Assembly (NCBI RefSeq): GCF_003403035.1
Contig: NZ_QURN01000011.1
Coordinates: 62,001-126,000, forward strand
Reading direction: 5' to 3'
Source of the DNA: Mesorhizobium denitrificans
GTDB lineage: Bacteria > Pseudomonadota > Alphaproteobacteria > Rhizobiales > Rhizobiaceae
Length of the DNA: 64,000 nucleotides
Shown: piece after piece, positions 54,582 to 64,000 of the stretch
Layout: each line of letters opens with the position of its first letter
Numbering within the stretch: the first letter of the stretch is position 1
Program-made: the position numbers and the translations under genes
Notes under the pieces: generated by a model
Databases searched by the model: none
The model's input: only the letters and a program-made list of their open reading frames with translations
Told to the model about the DNA's origin: nothing

Positions 54582-56000
54582 TTACGCGGCGTGAGGCGGG
54601 TAGCGACCGGGGAAATCCGTGGCGCGGTGATAGGCGTCTGCGAGGCGCAGAAGTTCTATGTCGGTATTGCGCGCGCCGATGAGTTGCATGCCCATCGGCA
54701 AGAGATTCGCAGAAAAGCCCGCAGGAATGCTGATCGCTGGCAGGCCCGCTATAGAGGCAGGAATCACGACTTCCATCCATTGATGGTAGGTAGACATGGC
54801 GCGACCGGCGATGCTTTGCGGCCAGCGAATCTCTGCATCGAATGGAAATAGCTGCGCGCTTGGCAGCACAACAGCGTCATAGCTTTGGAACAACTCGGCA
54901 GCCGTGGCGAACCATTGCGAGCGTACAACGCTGGCGGCGTGAATCTGCGATGCGGTGACGGCCATACCCGCTTCGATCTCGTAGATCATTTCAGGTTTCA
55001 GAAGCGCGCGCTTTGCCGGGTCTTCGTACAGGTCGCGCTTGGAGCCGCAATTCGCAAAGCTGCGAAGCACCAGCCATGCCTTCCAAAGCCGTTCGGGATC
55101 GAAAGGCGGGACAACAGGTTCAACCCGGATGCCAAGGTCATCGAATGTTTTGAGTGCGGTTTCGCAGAGTTCGAGAACGCCTGGTTCAGTAGGCAGATGG
55201 CCGTTCCAGTTTCCTATCCAGCCAATACGCTTTGCGCGCGTGGGGTGGTCGAGTCCAGTCAGGAATGAAGGCTGCGCCGGTAGTGCGTGAGGATCCCAAG
55301 GAACGGGTCCGGCCAAAACGTCGAGCAACAGCGCGATGTCGCGGACGTTGCGGGCCATAGGGCCGTCCATCGAAATCTGGTTGAGGAACAGGTCGCCAAC
55401 GGGATCGCGTGGAATGATGCCGAAGCTCGGACGAAAGCCATAGATGTTGCAGAAGCCAGCCGGGTTGCGAAGCGAGCCCATTGTGTCGGAGCCGTCCGCC
55501 AAGGGCACCAGCCGAAAAGCGAGAGCAGCGGCAGCGCCACCACTGGAACCGCCTGCGGTTTTGGAGTGATCGTAGGGATTGCGCGTAACGCCGTGGACAG
55601 GATTGAAACTGTGGGAGCCCAAGCCAAATTCCGGCGTGTTGGTTTTGCCGATGATGATTGCGCCGGCCGACCTTATGCGTGCTGCGAGAAGGTCATCTGA
55701 TTGAGGGATATGATCGGCATAGATGGGTGAGCCGTGCGTGGTGCGTATGCCCGCCGTTTCAACGAGATCCTTGATCGCAAAAGGAATGCCGTGCAGCGCG
55801 CCGCGTTGTTCGACCGTGTCGGCTTGCGCGGCGTCGCGCAGAAGTTCGTCGCGTGGGCGAAGAGAAATGATTGCATTGATTGCAGGGTTCAATTGCTCAA
55901 TGCGATCGAGGCACGCAGTCATAAGCTCGACGCATGACAAATTGCGCGCGGCGATTGCCTGCAAAAGCCGTTCGGCTGAAAGATTTGTAGGGTCTGCCAT
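54582..56000 (-). CDS. Amidase (amidase signature family)
   Basis: A 472-residue amidase with the Ser-cisSer-Lys centre: IPFAIKDL (Lys77), TAGGSSGGAAA (Ser152 region) and GSDTMGSLRNPA (Ser176). The usual DTGGSIR is DTMGSLR here, a mild variation. It lies 35 nt after potD-like gene and is co-directional, so it may hydrolyse an amide brought in by the transporter. Substrate unknown. Confidence 0.88.
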   Translation of the reverse strand: MADPTNLSAERLLQAIAARNLSCVELMTACLDRIEQLNPAINAIISLRPRDELLRDAAQADTVEQRGALHGIPFAIKDLVETAGIRTTHGSPIYADHIPQSDDLLAARIRSAGAIIIGKTNTPEFGLGSHSFNPVHGVTRNPYDHSKTAGGSSGGAAAALAFRLVPLADGSDTMGSLRNPAGFCNIYGFRPSFGIIPRDPVGDLFLNQISMDGPMARNVRDIALLLDVLAGPVPWDPHALPAQPSFLTGLDHPTRAKRIGWIGNWNGHLPTEPGVLELCETALKTFDDLGIRVEPVVPPFDPERLWKAWLVLRSFANCGSKRDLYEDPAKRALLKPEMIYEIEAGMAVTASQIHAASVVRSQWFATAAELFQSYDAVVLPSAQLFPFDAEIRWPQSIAGRAMSTYHQWMEVVIPASIAGLPAISIPAGFSANLLPMGMQLIGARNTDIELLRLADAYHRATDFPGRYPPHAA

Positions 56001-56035
56001 GATGAAAGGGGCGGCGTGGCCGCCCCAATCTCAGG

Positions 56036-57070
56036 TTATTTGTTTACGTCGGTCCAGATGCGCGTATAGAGATCGGACACTTCTGGCGGGCACGCCTTCA
56101 AGAATTCGCCGGCCTTTTCATATTCGGCAGGGATAACCAATTCAGGCGCCGTCTTCATTTCTTCCGGCATGAACTTGTCCGAGCCTTTGATGCCATTTGC
56201 ATATTTGGCGAAGGCCGAGATCATCGCAGCGTTTTCCGGCTCCATGATGAAGTTCATGAACAGCTTGGCATTGTCGACATTCTTGGCGTCTTTCAGGATA
56301 GCGACACTGTCCATGAACAGCGGGTAGCCTTCCTTCGGATAACCGAACTTGATGTCCGGGTTGGCGAGGCGCGAACGCATGATCGCACCGTTCCAGTAAT
56401 AGACTGCGGAGTAGTCGCCCGCGGGCAGCTTTTCGGTCACGCTATAGTCCATTGCCAACCACTTTGGCTTGGCTTCGAGCAGCTTGTCGCGGACCTTCTT
56501 GAGAAGCTCCTTGTCGTCCGTGCACCAGTTGCCGCCGAAATATTTGATCGTGGCGAACATGACGTCTGTCATTTCCGGCTCGACATTGATCTTTCCGACG
56601 AGTTCGGCAGGTGGATCGAGGAAGATGGCTGAGGTGTTGATGTCGCCGCCATAGACCTTGGTGTTTACGCCGATGCCGGAAAGACCCCACTGCCACGGCA
56701 CGGTGTAGTGGCGACCTTCATCCCAAGGCACGTTGACCCAGCGTTCGTCGACATTCTTGAAATTTTCCATCTGGTCCGGTCGTGCTTCAAGGAGCAGACC
56801 TTCCTTGATCCAGATCGGAACGTAGTTGGCCGATGGCACGACGATGTCGAAGCCGTGGCCGCCTGCACGAACCTTGGCGAGTGCGGTGTCGTTCGAGTCG
56901 TAGTCGGTGATCGTAACCTTGACCTTGTACTGCTCCTCAAACTTCTTGATCATATCCGGGCTGGTGTAGTCGCCCCAGTTGTAGATGTTCAGTTCACCCT
57001 CTGCTGCCGCAACGCCCGTAAAGGCCAGCAGCGCGATTGCCGCCGACGCGGTCGTGGTTTTCCATTTCAT
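56036..57070 (-). CDS. Polyamine-type ABC transporter substrate-binding protein (PotD-like)
   Basis: A 344-residue periplasmic protein from ATG 57070 (MKWKTTTASAAIALLAFTG). The signal peptide ends VAAAEG and the mature start ELNIYNWGDYTSPDMIKKFE is the PotD/PotF hallmark. VPWQWGLSGIGVN and YYWNGAIM line the ligand site. It could bind putrescine, spermidine or a related amine or amide. Fourth gene after A, B and C. Confidence 0.92.
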   Translation of the reverse strand: MKWKTTTASAAIALLAFTGVAAAEGELNIYNWGDYTSPDMIKKFEEQYKVKVTITDYDSNDTALAKVRAGGHGFDIVVPSANYVPIWIKEGLLLEARPDQMENFKNVDERWVNVPWDEGRHYTVPWQWGLSGIGVNTKVYGGDINTSAIFLDPPAELVGKINVEPEMTDVMFATIKYFGGNWCTDDKELLKKVRDKLLEAKPKWLAMDYSVTEKLPAGDYSAVYYWNGAIMRSRLANPDIKFGYPKEGYPLFMDSVAILKDAKNVDNAKLFMNFIMEPENAAMISAFAKYANGIKGSDKFMPEEMKTAPELVIPAEYEKAGEFLKACPPEVSDLYTRIWTDVNK

Positions 57071-57098
57071 TTGTCGTCTCCGTTCCCGTGTTTTTGTT

Positions 57099-57902
57099 TC
57101 AGTTCTTTTGGCGATTGATGAAAAAGAACGCCGTAACGAGGATGACCGATAGAGCCAGGAACGCCGTAGCGATGGCGTTGACCTCCGGCGTGACGGTGCG
57201 GCGAATCTGGCCGAGCATGTAGGTCGGCAGCGTGTCCTGTCCGCCCGACTTGACGAATTCGGTGATGACCACATCGTCCAGCGAGATGACGAAGGCCAGC
57301 ATGAAGCCCGCAATGATGCCGGGGCGCAGCAGCGGCAGCGTGATCCGTTTGAAGGCCATCCACGGAGTCGCGTAGAGGTCGGCGGCGGCGCGCTCCAGTG
57401 TCAGGTCCATGCTTTCAAGTCTTGCGCGGATCGGCAGATAGGCGAAGGGAATGCAGAAAGCCGTGTGGGCGGCGATGAGGTAGCCGAGGCCGGAATATCC
57501 GGTCCACACTTTCACGCGCGAAAATACAATCAGAAGTGCGACCGCCGTAACGATTTCCGGCACCATCAAGGGCTGGTTGATAAACGCGTATTTGAAGGTG
57601 AGGCCGGGATAGGGCGGCGTGCGGGTGGTTGCCAGCGCAGCCATCGTGGCGGTTATTGTAGCAAATGTAGCCGCGAAAACCGCAATGATGAGCGAGCGCC
57701 ATGCGGCATCCTGAACGGCAGAATTGTTCCATGCGACGCGGAACCAGTGCAGCGAAAGCCCACCCCAGATTGTTATCGAATCGCTGGCGTTGAAGGCGTA
57801 GACAACCAGAACCGCGATTGGCAGATACAGCATGAAGAAGGTGACGAGCGCCAGAAACGCAAAGCCCGGCTGAGTGCGGATCTCGAAACGCCGCCTAACC
57901 AT
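57099..57902 (-). CDS. Polyamine-type ABC transporter permease (PotC-like)
   Basis: A 267-residue membrane protein from ATG 57902 (MVRRRFEIRTQPGFAF), overlapping the PotB-like stop by 8 nt. Six hydrophobic segments, with the EAA loop RAAADLYATPWMAFKRITLPLLRPG-type sequence split across residues about 155-180. SLDDVVITEFVKSGGQDTLP is a typical PotC feature. Confidence 0.92.
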   Translation of the reverse strand: MVRRRFEIRTQPGFAFLALVTFFMLYLPIAVLVVYAFNASDSITIWGGLSLHWFRVAWNNSAVQDAAWRSLIIAVFAATFATITATMAALATTRTPPYPGLTFKYAFINQPLMVPEIVTAVALLIVFSRVKVWTGYSGLGYLIAAHTAFCIPFAYLPIRARLESMDLTLERAAADLYATPWMAFKRITLPLLRPGIIAGFMLAFVISLDDVVITEFVKSGGQDTLPTYMLGQIRRTVTPEVNAIATAFLALSVILVTAFFFINRQKN

Positions 57903-58818
57903 GCTGTGCTCCCGAGCGAGCGGCGTTTCGCACATAGAATAGCAGCGCCACCATGACGATGACCATCAAGGTGATCGACAGGGCGGCGCCGAGCGGCCAA
58001 TTTCTGCCTGCGCCGAATTGCAGCTCGATGAGGTTGCCGAGCATGAGGTTCTTGCCACCGCCAAGCACGCGCGGAATGACATATGCGCCGAGCGACGGGA
58101 TGAAAACGAGGATCGAGCCTGCGATTACGCCGGGCTTGACCAGCGGGATAATGACCCGCCACAGAACTTGTAATCTGCCCGCATAGAGGTCGTACCCCGC
58201 CTCGATCAGCCGGAAATCCAGCTTTTCCATGCTGGCATAAAGCGGCAGGATCATGAGCGGCAGATAGACATAGACCATGCCGAGCAGAATTGCCGTGTCG
58301 GTGAACATGATCTGTAAAGGCTGGTCGATAATTCCGGTCCACATCAACACACTGTTTACGACGCCTTCATTGCGGATGACCTGCTGCATGGCGAAGGTGC
58401 GGATGAGCAGATTTGTCCAGAATGGGATGGTGACGAGGAACACCCAGATTTCGCGTGTGTTCCTCGGGCGCGTGGCGATGAAATAGGCTGTTGGGAAGCC
58501 GAGCAGGAGTGTCAGCAGAGTCGTGAAGAAAGACAGCTTCAGCGAGCGCCAAAAAATCGAGAGATGCGCGTCGGCCAAGGTGAGTGTGTCGTCGAAAATG
58601 TCTCGCTGGAAGAAAACGGAAAACCAGCCGTCCAGCGAATATTGGCCGAATTTAACGTCACCATAATCGCCCTTGACCATGAAGGAATAGGCCAACACCA
58701 CGAAAAGCGGGCCGATGGCTGCAAAGAAGATAATGAGCAGGGCAGGGGCAGACAAAAGCCAGCGGTTGCGGATTTCCCTTTGCTGCGTTTGCCGGGCGAT
58801 TTCCGCTGCGCTGCTCAT
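57895..58818 (-). CDS. Polyamine-type ABC transporter permease (PotB-like)
   Basis: A 307-residue membrane protein from ATG 58818 (MSSAAEIARQTQQREI); the upstream frame overlaps potA and is not used. Six membrane segments; EAGYDLYAGRLQVLWRVIIP near residue 205 is the EAA motif, and FIPSLGAYVIPRVLGGGKN is typical of PotB. It begins 4 nt after the ATPase stop. Confidence 0.92.
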   Translation of the reverse strand: MSSAAEIARQTQQREIRNRWLLSAPALLIIFFAAIGPLFVVLAYSFMVKGDYGDVKFGQYSLDGWFSVFFQRDIFDDTLTLADAHLSIFWRSLKLSFFTTLLTLLLGFPTAYFIATRPRNTREIWVFLVTIPFWTNLLIRTFAMQQVIRNEGVVNSVLMWTGIIDQPLQIMFTDTAILLGMVYVYLPLMILPLYASMEKLDFRLIEAGYDLYAGRLQVLWRVIIPLVKPGVIAGSILVFIPSLGAYVIPRVLGGGKNLMLGNLIELQFGAGRNWPLGAALSITLMVIVMVALLFYVRNAARSGAQHG

Positions 58819-58822
58819 TGGT

Positions 58823-59929
58823 TTAGTCCCGCAGCACCTGGGCCGCATCGGCGGCGATTTCAATTCCGGCTGGATCGCCTATCTCGAAGCCACAGAATTC
58901 GCTGCGCGCATTTTGCTGCCGCACAGTGAACGGACTGCCATCTTCGAGACGAATGTGAATGTGCGTGTCGGTGCCGAAATAAACGACATTCTCGACCGTG
59001 CCGGATAGCTGCCCGCCTTTTTTGACCGCGCGCGCATGTTCCGGCCGCACTACAATGGTGGCCTCATGTTTCGGTTGCATTCCTTCCGCGACCGTCGCTG
59101 GGATTTCCTTGCCTGAACTCAGCCGCACGGTTGCTCTGCTATTGGCAATGTCGACCACGGCGGCGGTGAGGAAATTGGTTTCACCGATAAAGTCAGCCAC
59201 GAACCGGTCTGCGGGCTTATCGTAAATATCCCAAGGGGAGCCGACTTGCAGGATGCGCCCTTTCGACATGACCGCGATGCGATCTGACATGGTGAGCGCT
59301 TCTTCCTGATCGTGTGTAACGAAAATGAAGGTGATGCCGGTTTCGCTCTGCATTCGCTTGAGCTCGATCTGCATTTCCTTGCGCAGCTTGTAGTCCAGCG
59401 CGGAAAGCGGTTCGTCGAGCAGGAGCACTTTCGGACCCGGAGCCAAAGCGCGCGCCAAGGCAACGCGCTGTGCCTGACCGCCGGAAATCTGGTCGGTACG
59501 GCGATTGCCGAGTTCTTCCATGTGCACGAGCTTAAGCATGGCTGCGACGCGACTCTTGATCTCGTCCTTCGAGCGGCCAAGCATTTCGAGGCCGAAGGCG
59601 ACGTTTTCGCTGACGGTTAGATGAGGGAAGAGCGCGTAGCTCTGGAAGACCGTGTTGACGGGACGCTTGAAAGGCGGAAGGCCGGCGATGTCATCACCGT
59701 AAAGCAGGATCGCGCCTTCGGTTGGATATTCGAAACCGGCAATCAGGCGGAGCAGGGTTGTTTTTCCGCAGCCGGACGGCCCTAGCAGGGTGAAGAACTC
59801 GTTCTCGCGGATCGCGACTGAAACATTATCCAGCGCGCGTATCGCATTCGACCCTTGTCCGAATGCTTTTACGATGCTTCTCGCCTCTACAGCTACACGC
59901 TTCTGCTCTGCCTCTTCAGGCTTTGGCAT
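58823..59929 (-). CDS. Polyamine-type ABC transporter ATP-binding protein (PotA-like)
   Basis: A 368-residue ATPase from ATG 59929 ([20 protein letters not shown]); the frame is open for a further 280 codons, but that part is the antisense of the amidohydrolase gene. Walker [15 protein letters not shown]-loop [12 protein letters not shown], signature [15 protein letters not shown] and Walker [13 protein letters not shown] are complete. Residues about 280-368 are a TOBE-like regulatory domain. First gene of the potABCD-amidase operon. Confidence 0.93.
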   Translation of the reverse strand: MPKPEEAEQKRVAVEARSIVKAFGQGSNAIRALDNVSVAIRENEFFTLLGPSGCGKTTLLRLIAGFEYPTEGAILLYGDDIAGLPPFKRPVNTVFQSYALFPHLTVSENVAFGLEMLGRSKDEIKSRVAAMLKLVHMEELGNRRTDQISGGQAQRVALARALAPGPKVLLLDEPLSALDYKLRKEMQIELKRMQSETGITFIFVTHDQEEALTMSDRIAVMSKGRILQVGSPWDIYDKPADRFVADFIGETNFLTAAVVDIANSRATVRLSSGKEIPATVAEGMQPKHEATIVVRPEHARAVKKGGQLSGTVENVVYFGTDTHIHIRLEDGSPFTVRQQNARSEFCGFEIGDPAGIEIAADAAQVLRD

Positions 59930-60034
59930 GAATTGCACCCGCGCCCGTATTTCAACCACTGTTTGTGCCAGCGTATTTGACGTCTTGGCTTCGGGCAAGG
60001 CTCCTACGTATAAATGTGCGACACGGAGAGCATC

Positions 60035-61696
60035 ATGCAGCAAGCGGACATTATTGTTGAGAATGCGCGAGTGTTGACCCTTGATCCGGGAAGGCCGCGA
60101 GCGACGGCGGTTGCGATCCAGGGCGGAAAGATATTGGCCATTGGTGATACCGAGGCCGTAGCGGGTATGGCTTCGACGGCCACCAAGCGAATCGATGCTG
60201 GTGGCGCGACGGTGCTGCCCGGCTTTATCGACAGCCATATCCATATTTTTCCCGGTGGCGCGCAGATCAAAAGCCTGTCGCTGGTGGGGCTGAACGGTTT
60301 TGACGAGATCGCTGCGGCAGTAAGGAAACGCGCGGCGCAGGAGCCAGATACAAAAATTCTGATCGCCGAGCAGGCCGGCTATTTCATGTTCGGCGATAAT
60401 GAGCCGATCACAAGGCAGATACTCGACCGCGTGCTGCCGGATCGACCGCTGGCGGTGTTTGCCAGCGACCATCACACGATGTGGGCGAATACGGCGGCGC
60501 TCAAGGCTGCGGGCATATTGCACGGGCGCGAAATGCCGCCCGGCAATGAGGTAGTGATGGGGCCGGATGGACTGGCGACCGGTGAGTTGCGCGAGTTTGA
60601 AGGATTTGCGCCGATTACCGACCTGACGCCGACAGGTGGGCGCGAAATGCTGGGCTTGCAGGGAAGCGAGCCGGGCGTGCCCCCGACAGCTGCACAGCGC
60701 GCAATTGATCGCGGCATCATCAGCGACGGGCTGGCCTATTGCGCGTCGTTGGGGATCACCAGCTTTCACAACATGGATGGCAATTTTTATCAGTTGGAAT
60801 TGCTGGAGGAGATCGACCGCGCGGGAGGGCTGACGGTTCGCACGCGTATGCCATTCCGCATGATGCCGGACCGCCCGCTTTCAGACCTTGAGAAGGCCGT
60901 GGAGATGCGGTCGCGCTGGAACAGCGATGTGCTGCGCGCGGACTTTGTGAAGATTTTCATGGATGGCGTTATCGAATCCACCACCGCTCATATGTTTGAG
61001 GATTATGTCGGGATGCCGGGCGTTCGCGGCTCATCCTATTTCGATCAGGCCGCGTTCGATGCGATTTGTATCGAGGCGGATCGGCTTGGCCTGCAAATCG
61101 CAGTGCATGCGATTGGCGACGAGGCCGTCAACATCACGCTGAACGGCTATGAGGCGGCGCAGCGTGCAAATGGCAAGCGCGACAGCCGCCATCGCATCGA
61201 ACATATCGAAATGCTGTTGCCTGCTGACTTGCCGCGATTTGCAAAGCTCGGCGTGATTGCCTCAATGCAGCCGACACATGCGCCCGGCGGCTATTATCCG
61301 CCGGAGCCGATCCTTTCGATGGTTGGCCATCAGCGCATGATGACGGGCTACGCCTGGCAGTCCATTCGCGAGACGGGCGCGCGTCTGGTGTTCGCAAGCG
61401 ACTGGCCTGTTGCGCCGCTCGATCCTCTGCTTGGCATCAAGACCGCGATGGTTCGCGAGCCGGTGTTCGATGGCGCGCCTGACGAAAGTCAATCGCTTGC
61501 AGATTCCATTGCAGGGTTCACGGCGGACGGCGCTTACACGGAGTTCATGGAAGATCGCAAAGGCGTACTGAAGCAAGGCGCGCTGGCCGATCTGGTCATC
61601 CTGTCCGGCGATATTGAAAGGACCAGGCCGCAGGATGTCGATGCGTTGAAGGTGCAGGCGACGATTTGCGCAGGGCGCATTACCTACGAGCGCTGA
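60035..61696 (+). CDS. YtcJ-like metal-dependent amidohydrolase
   Basis: A 553-residue amidohydrolase from ATG 60035 ([17 protein letters not shown]) after GGAGAG; an earlier in-frame ATG at 60014 is possible. Metal sites: [13 protein letters not shown] (His-x-His, about residue 67-69), [11 protein letters not shown] and HRIEHIEML, and [14 protein letters not shown] provides the last Asp. The family cleaves amides or related bonds on varied small molecules. It is divergent from the potA-like gene and overlaps the tail of the second amidase by 17 nt. Confidence 0.88.
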   Translation: MQQADIIVENARVLTLDPGRPRATAVAIQGGKILAIGDTEAVAGMASTATKRIDAGGATVLPGFIDSHIHIFPGGAQIKSLSLVGLNGFDEIAAAVRKRAAQEPDTKILIAEQAGYFMFGDNEPITRQILDRVLPDRPLAVFASDHHTMWANTAALKAAGILHGREMPPGNEVVMGPDGLATGELREFEGFAPITDLTPTGGREMLGLQGSEPGVPPTAAQRAIDRGIISDGLAYCASLGITSFHNMDGNFYQLELLEEIDRAGGLTVRTRMPFRMMPDRPLSDLEKAVEMRSRWNSDVLRADFVKIFMDGVIESTTAHMFEDYVGMPGVRGSSYFDQAAFDAICIEADRLGLQIAVHAIGDEAVNITLNGYEAAQRANGKRDSRHRIEHIEMLLPADLPRFAKLGVIASMQPTHAPGGYYPPEPILSMVGHQRMMTGYAWQSIRETGARLVFASDWPVAPLDPLLGIKTAMVREPVFDGAPDESQSLADSIAGFTADGAYTEFMEDRKGVLKQGALADLVILSGDIERTRPQDVDALKVQATICAGRITYER

Positions 61697-63131
61697 GCGG
61701 CGGCCTGCGGTCAAACCACGGCGCAGCCTCCTCGAGCGCGGCGCAAATGCCCATCAAGAATGTGTCGCGACCATAAGCCGTGGCAAGATGGATGCCGACC
61801 GGCAGGCCGTTATCTGTCCAATGCAGCGGCACGGACGCTGCGGGCTGACCCGAGGCGTTGAACGCGGCAGTGAAGGGTGAATAGGCGAATACGCGGCCTG
61901 GTCCCATGCGGTATTCGACATAATCTTCCGGCTGGTGATTGAAACGCCCGATAGCGGCGGGTGGCTCCGCAAGCGTGGCGGTCAGCAGCAGATCGTAGTT
62001 CTGGAAGAACGCGGCCATCTCGCGCCCATAGGCGTGGACCTTGTTAATGGCTTCCAGATATTCGCTGCCATTAACCGTGCGCGCATAAGCGACCGCGCCG
62101 CGTGCTATGCCCTCGATTTCGCCGGAAAGCAGTGCTTCGCCGCGCTTGCGGACCGCAGAGTCCACCGAAAGCGCGGTGCCGCAGGCGACGATTTTTGTCC
62201 ATGCGGCCATCATGCCAGGAGTGTCGGCCTGCGGACGGGCTTCCTCCAGATTATGTCCCATCGATTCGAGCAGGCGCGCTGTTTTTTCGACCGCTGCGCG
62301 ACATTCGGGATGGATGGCCTCGCCCGTGAGCGATGTGGTGGCGAAGGCGATTTTCAGCCCACGGTCGCGGCGGCTGAGTGCTTCAAGGAACGTACCTTCC
62401 AGCGGTGGCGCAACATAGGGGGCGCCGAGGTCTGGGCCCTGTGTGGCGTCGAGCAGGACGGCGGTGTCGCGTACGCTGCGGGTGAGGAAGCCGTCAATGG
62501 CCATGCCTGCCCAACCCTCGCCGACATACGGACCATCGGGCAGGCGGGCGCGGGTGGCTTTGAAGCCGAACAGGCCGCAGGAAGATGCGGGAATGCGGAC
62601 GGAGCCGCCGCCATCCGAACCGTGAGCGGCAGGAACAATGCCCGCGGCGACCGATGCGGCTGCGCCGCCGGAGGACCCGCCGGGCGTGTGGTCGAGGTTC
62701 CACGGATTGCGTGTTGGTCCGCCATAGACAGAGGCTTCGGTTACGGGGCCGACGCCGAATTCCGGTGAGGTCGTGCGCCCGAAAGTGACTAGACCGGTTG
62801 CCTTCAAGCGCTCGTAAATGGCCGAATCTTTCGCGTAGCGGGTGTTCGCAAAAAGGCGAGAGCCGCTGTTGGACGGGAAGTCCTTCGCTTCCGCGCCAAG
62901 ATCCTTGAGCAAAAACGGAACGCCTTTGAGCGGGCCATCCGGCAGTCCATTTGCGATGAACCCACGCGCCGTATCCTCGCGCATCATGGTTACGGCGTTG
63001 ATCTGCGGGTTCAGCGCTGCAATGCGCGCGAGTGCTTCGTCCAGCAATTCATCCGGGGAGACATCGCCGCGCGCGACATGCGCTGCCAATCCCGTTGCGT
63101 CTTCGATGTCGTAAAGTGCGCTGATGCTCAT
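61680..63131 (-). CDS. Amidase (amidase signature family)
   Basis: A 483-residue amidase. VPFLLKDLGAEA (Lys), HTPGGSSGGAAASVAAG and GSDGGGSVRIPASSCG (Ser nucleophile) give a complete catalytic set. It is convergent with the YtcJ-like gene. The pair of amidases around a polyamine-type transporter suggests use of amide nitrogen sources. Confidence 0.9.
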   Translation of the reverse strand: MSISALYDIEDATGLAAHVARGDVSPDELLDEALARIAALNPQINAVTMMREDTARGFIANGLPDGPLKGVPFLLKDLGAEAKDFPSNSGSRLFANTRYAKDSAIYERLKATGLVTFGRTTSPEFGVGPVTEASVYGGPTRNPWNLDHTPGGSSGGAAASVAAGIVPAAHGSDGGGSVRIPASSCGLFGFKATRARLPDGPYVGEGWAGMAIDGFLTRSVRDTAVLLDATQGPDLGAPYVAPPLEGTFLEALSRRDRGLKIAFATTSLTGEAIHPECRAAVEKTARLLESMGHNLEEARPQADTPGMMAAWTKIVACGTALSVDSAVRKRGEALLSGEIEGIARGAVAYARTVNGSEYLEAINKVHAYGREMAAFFQNYDLLLTATLAEPPAAIGRFNHQPEDYVEYRMGPGRVFAYSPFTAAFNASGQPAASVPLHWTDNGLPVGIHLATAYGRDTFLMGICAALEEAAPWFDRRPPLSARR

Positions 63132-63182
63132 GCCGTTTCCTTGCTCCGTGGATGCGGAACATACGAACCGGCAATGTGGAAG

Positions 63183-63710
63183 TCACGCGGCTGATGGACC
63201 TGGATCATCGAAATTTCCGGCACTCGTTGGGGCAGGTTGCTTCGGGCTTCCGACTACTCGAAAGGACAAGCGCCGTTGCTCGGGCGTTGCGAAGCGTTCT
63301 GCCGCCTCCTTGTCGCGGCGTGCGGCTTCAGGCTGGTATTGTACGCTTGTCAGCAGAACATCTTCATGCTCGCCCTCTCTATTGGTGAATGCGAACGATT
63401 GGCCTTCGGTAAGGCCAAGCAGCGCGATTCCGCGGAGGGTCGAGATTGGGAGATAGAGGCCGGTAGGCGCATTCATATGGCCGTGCGTGAGAATCCGCGT
63501 GTCCGTATCGCCGCCATTTATAGCGTAGGTGACGCGGCTGCTGATCGTGGCCAGCGTTGGTGGAGCGTCTTCGCGAAAGACGATTTTCGCGGACGCAATT
63601 TTTCGATCCAGCAGGGGTCGAATAGGATCGTCAAGTCCGAGACAGCGCTCGCGCATGACTTCGATTATGGTGAAATCTTTCGTGGTGAGGATGCAAGATT
63701 CGTGAGACAT
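63183..63710 (-). CDS. Rnk/GreA-GreB C-terminal family protein
   Basis: A 175-residue protein: an N-terminal coiled-coil-like part (residues 1-50) and a GreA/GreB C-terminal-type FKBP-like domain, with VTYAINGGDTDTRIL, LYLPISTLRGIALLGLTEGQSFAF and NREGEHEDVLL. Such proteins are called regulators of nucleoside diphosphate kinase (Rnk) and bind RNA polymerase. The C-terminal 35 residues are an unconserved Arg/Pro-rich tail. A second family member follows upstream. Confidence 0.8.
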   Translation of the reverse strand: MSHESCILTTKDFTIIEVMRERCLGLDDPIRPLLDRKIASAKIVFREDAPPTLATISSRVTYAINGGDTDTRILTHGHMNAPTGLYLPISTLRGIALLGLTEGQSFAFTNREGEHEDVLLTSVQYQPEAARRDKEAAERFATPEQRRLSFRVVGSPKQPAPTSAGNFDDPGPSAA

Positions 63711-63764
63711 CGCAGTGTTCTCCGAGGCTTCGAGAGCCGTTTCCTATTGGACAGGTGGAGATAA

Positions 63765-63787
63765 CCCCTGCGCGAAACGCGCAGGGG
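63765..63787 (-). terminator. Strong hairpin between the two Rnk-like genes
   Basis: CCCCTGCGCG at 63765-63774 and CGCGCAGGGG at 63778-63787 form a perfect 10-bp G+C-rich stem with a 3-nt loop. It lies 54 nt past the stop of the right-hand Rnk-like gene on the minus strand. The T-run is poor, so it may be a terminator or an mRNA end stabiliser. Confidence 0.65.
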
Positions 63788-63840
63788 CTAGGTTCTTGCG
63801 ATCAGGCAGCCCCCTATATGCGATAGTTTGGATTTACCGG

Positions 63841-64000
63841 TCATGATGCAGCCAGATGACCGCTGTCTTGCACGACATGATTTACGGTGAGCCGGTGGGC
63901 GCGACCGTCGCGAGACTGCCACTCGATCGACTGCCCCGGCGAAAGGCCGATAAGCGCTGCGCCAATAGGGGTCAGGACCGAGATGCGGCCCGCTGCGATA
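63841..64000 (-). CDS. Rnk/GreA-GreB C-terminal family protein, N-terminus outside window
   Basis: The last 52 residues are visible, ending HHVVQDSGHLAAS-like sequence before the TGA at 63841. ISVLTPIGAALIGLSPGQSIEWQ is the core strand-turn of the GreA/GreB C-terminal domain, as in Rnk. It is a tandem relative of the gene at 63183, separated by a hairpin. The rest lies beyond the right edge. Confidence 0.8.
   Translation of the reverse strand, partial: IAAGRISVLTPIGAALIGLSPGQSIEWQSRDGRAHRLTVNHVVQDSGHLAAS

Noticed and set aside
59930-60769. 280-codon N-terminal extension of the PotA-like ATPase
   Set aside because: Reads antisense through the YtcJ-like gene; normal PotA length starts at 59929.

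Overview
This is a high-GC alphaproteobacterial chromosome segment. It most resembles a methylotrophic Hyphomicrobiales/Phyllobacteriaceae-type organism. The reasons are a lanthanide-type methanol dehydrogenase (xoxF) locus, bacterial tetrahydromethanopterin (H4MPT)/methylofuran C1 genes, a rhizobial-type inositol operon, RIME-like intergenic palindromes and the remnant of a rhizobial-type porin. No rRNA, tRNA, CRISPR array, phage or insertion sequence was seen.

Layout: (1) 1-4221, a LacI-controlled carbohydrate module: CoA transferase (cut by the window edge), Gfo/Idh oxidoreductase, LacI regulator and a divergent DUF993 aldolase-like protein, with two matching operators between the divergent genes. 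(2) 4315-14763, methanol oxidation and quinoprotein accessory genes: xoxF (broken by an apparent single-base deletion), xoxG, xoxJ, a CXXCW protein, small secreted proteins, a SoxYZ-like carrier, a Zn metallohydrolase, a TauABC-like ABC transporter and a cytochrome c. (3) 14767-21037, a minus-strand operon for H4MPT and methylofuran synthesis (MfnB-FolB fusion, MfnE-like kinase, flavoprotein, dihydropteroate-synthase-like protein, DUF447) that also holds rpe, a redoxin and a phosphoglycolate phosphatase-like gene. (4) 21196-26305, a plus-strand operon matching the lanthanide uptake (lut) type: binding protein, beta-propeller, small exported protein, ATPase, permease, exported protein. (5) 26324-39445, the rest of the formaldehyde-to-formate route: MfnF-like protein, HisA-like protein, fae, a CitG-like protein, two ATP-grasp ligases, mch, mtdB, mptG, a PCD-like protein and fhcBADC. 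(6) 39594-46221, a LuxR-type regulator divergent from an acetone-carboxylase-type acxABC operon ending in a short-chain dehydrogenase. (7) 46225-52068, iolCDE, a DUF3329 protein and iolB. (8) 52194-64000, a GGDEF/EAL protein, a porin fragment, a polyamine-type ABC transporter flanked by two amidases and a YtcJ-like amidohydrolase, and two Rnk/GreA-like proteins at the right edge.

How the genes work together: methanol is oxidised in the periplasm by XoxF with XoxG and soluble cytochrome c as electron acceptors. The lut-type operon would supply lanthanide. Formaldehyde is condensed with H4MPT by Fae and oxidised by MtdB and Mch, and the formyl group is passed to methylofuran and released as formate by FhcABCD. 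The cofactors H4MPT and methylofuran are largely made by genes in the same island.
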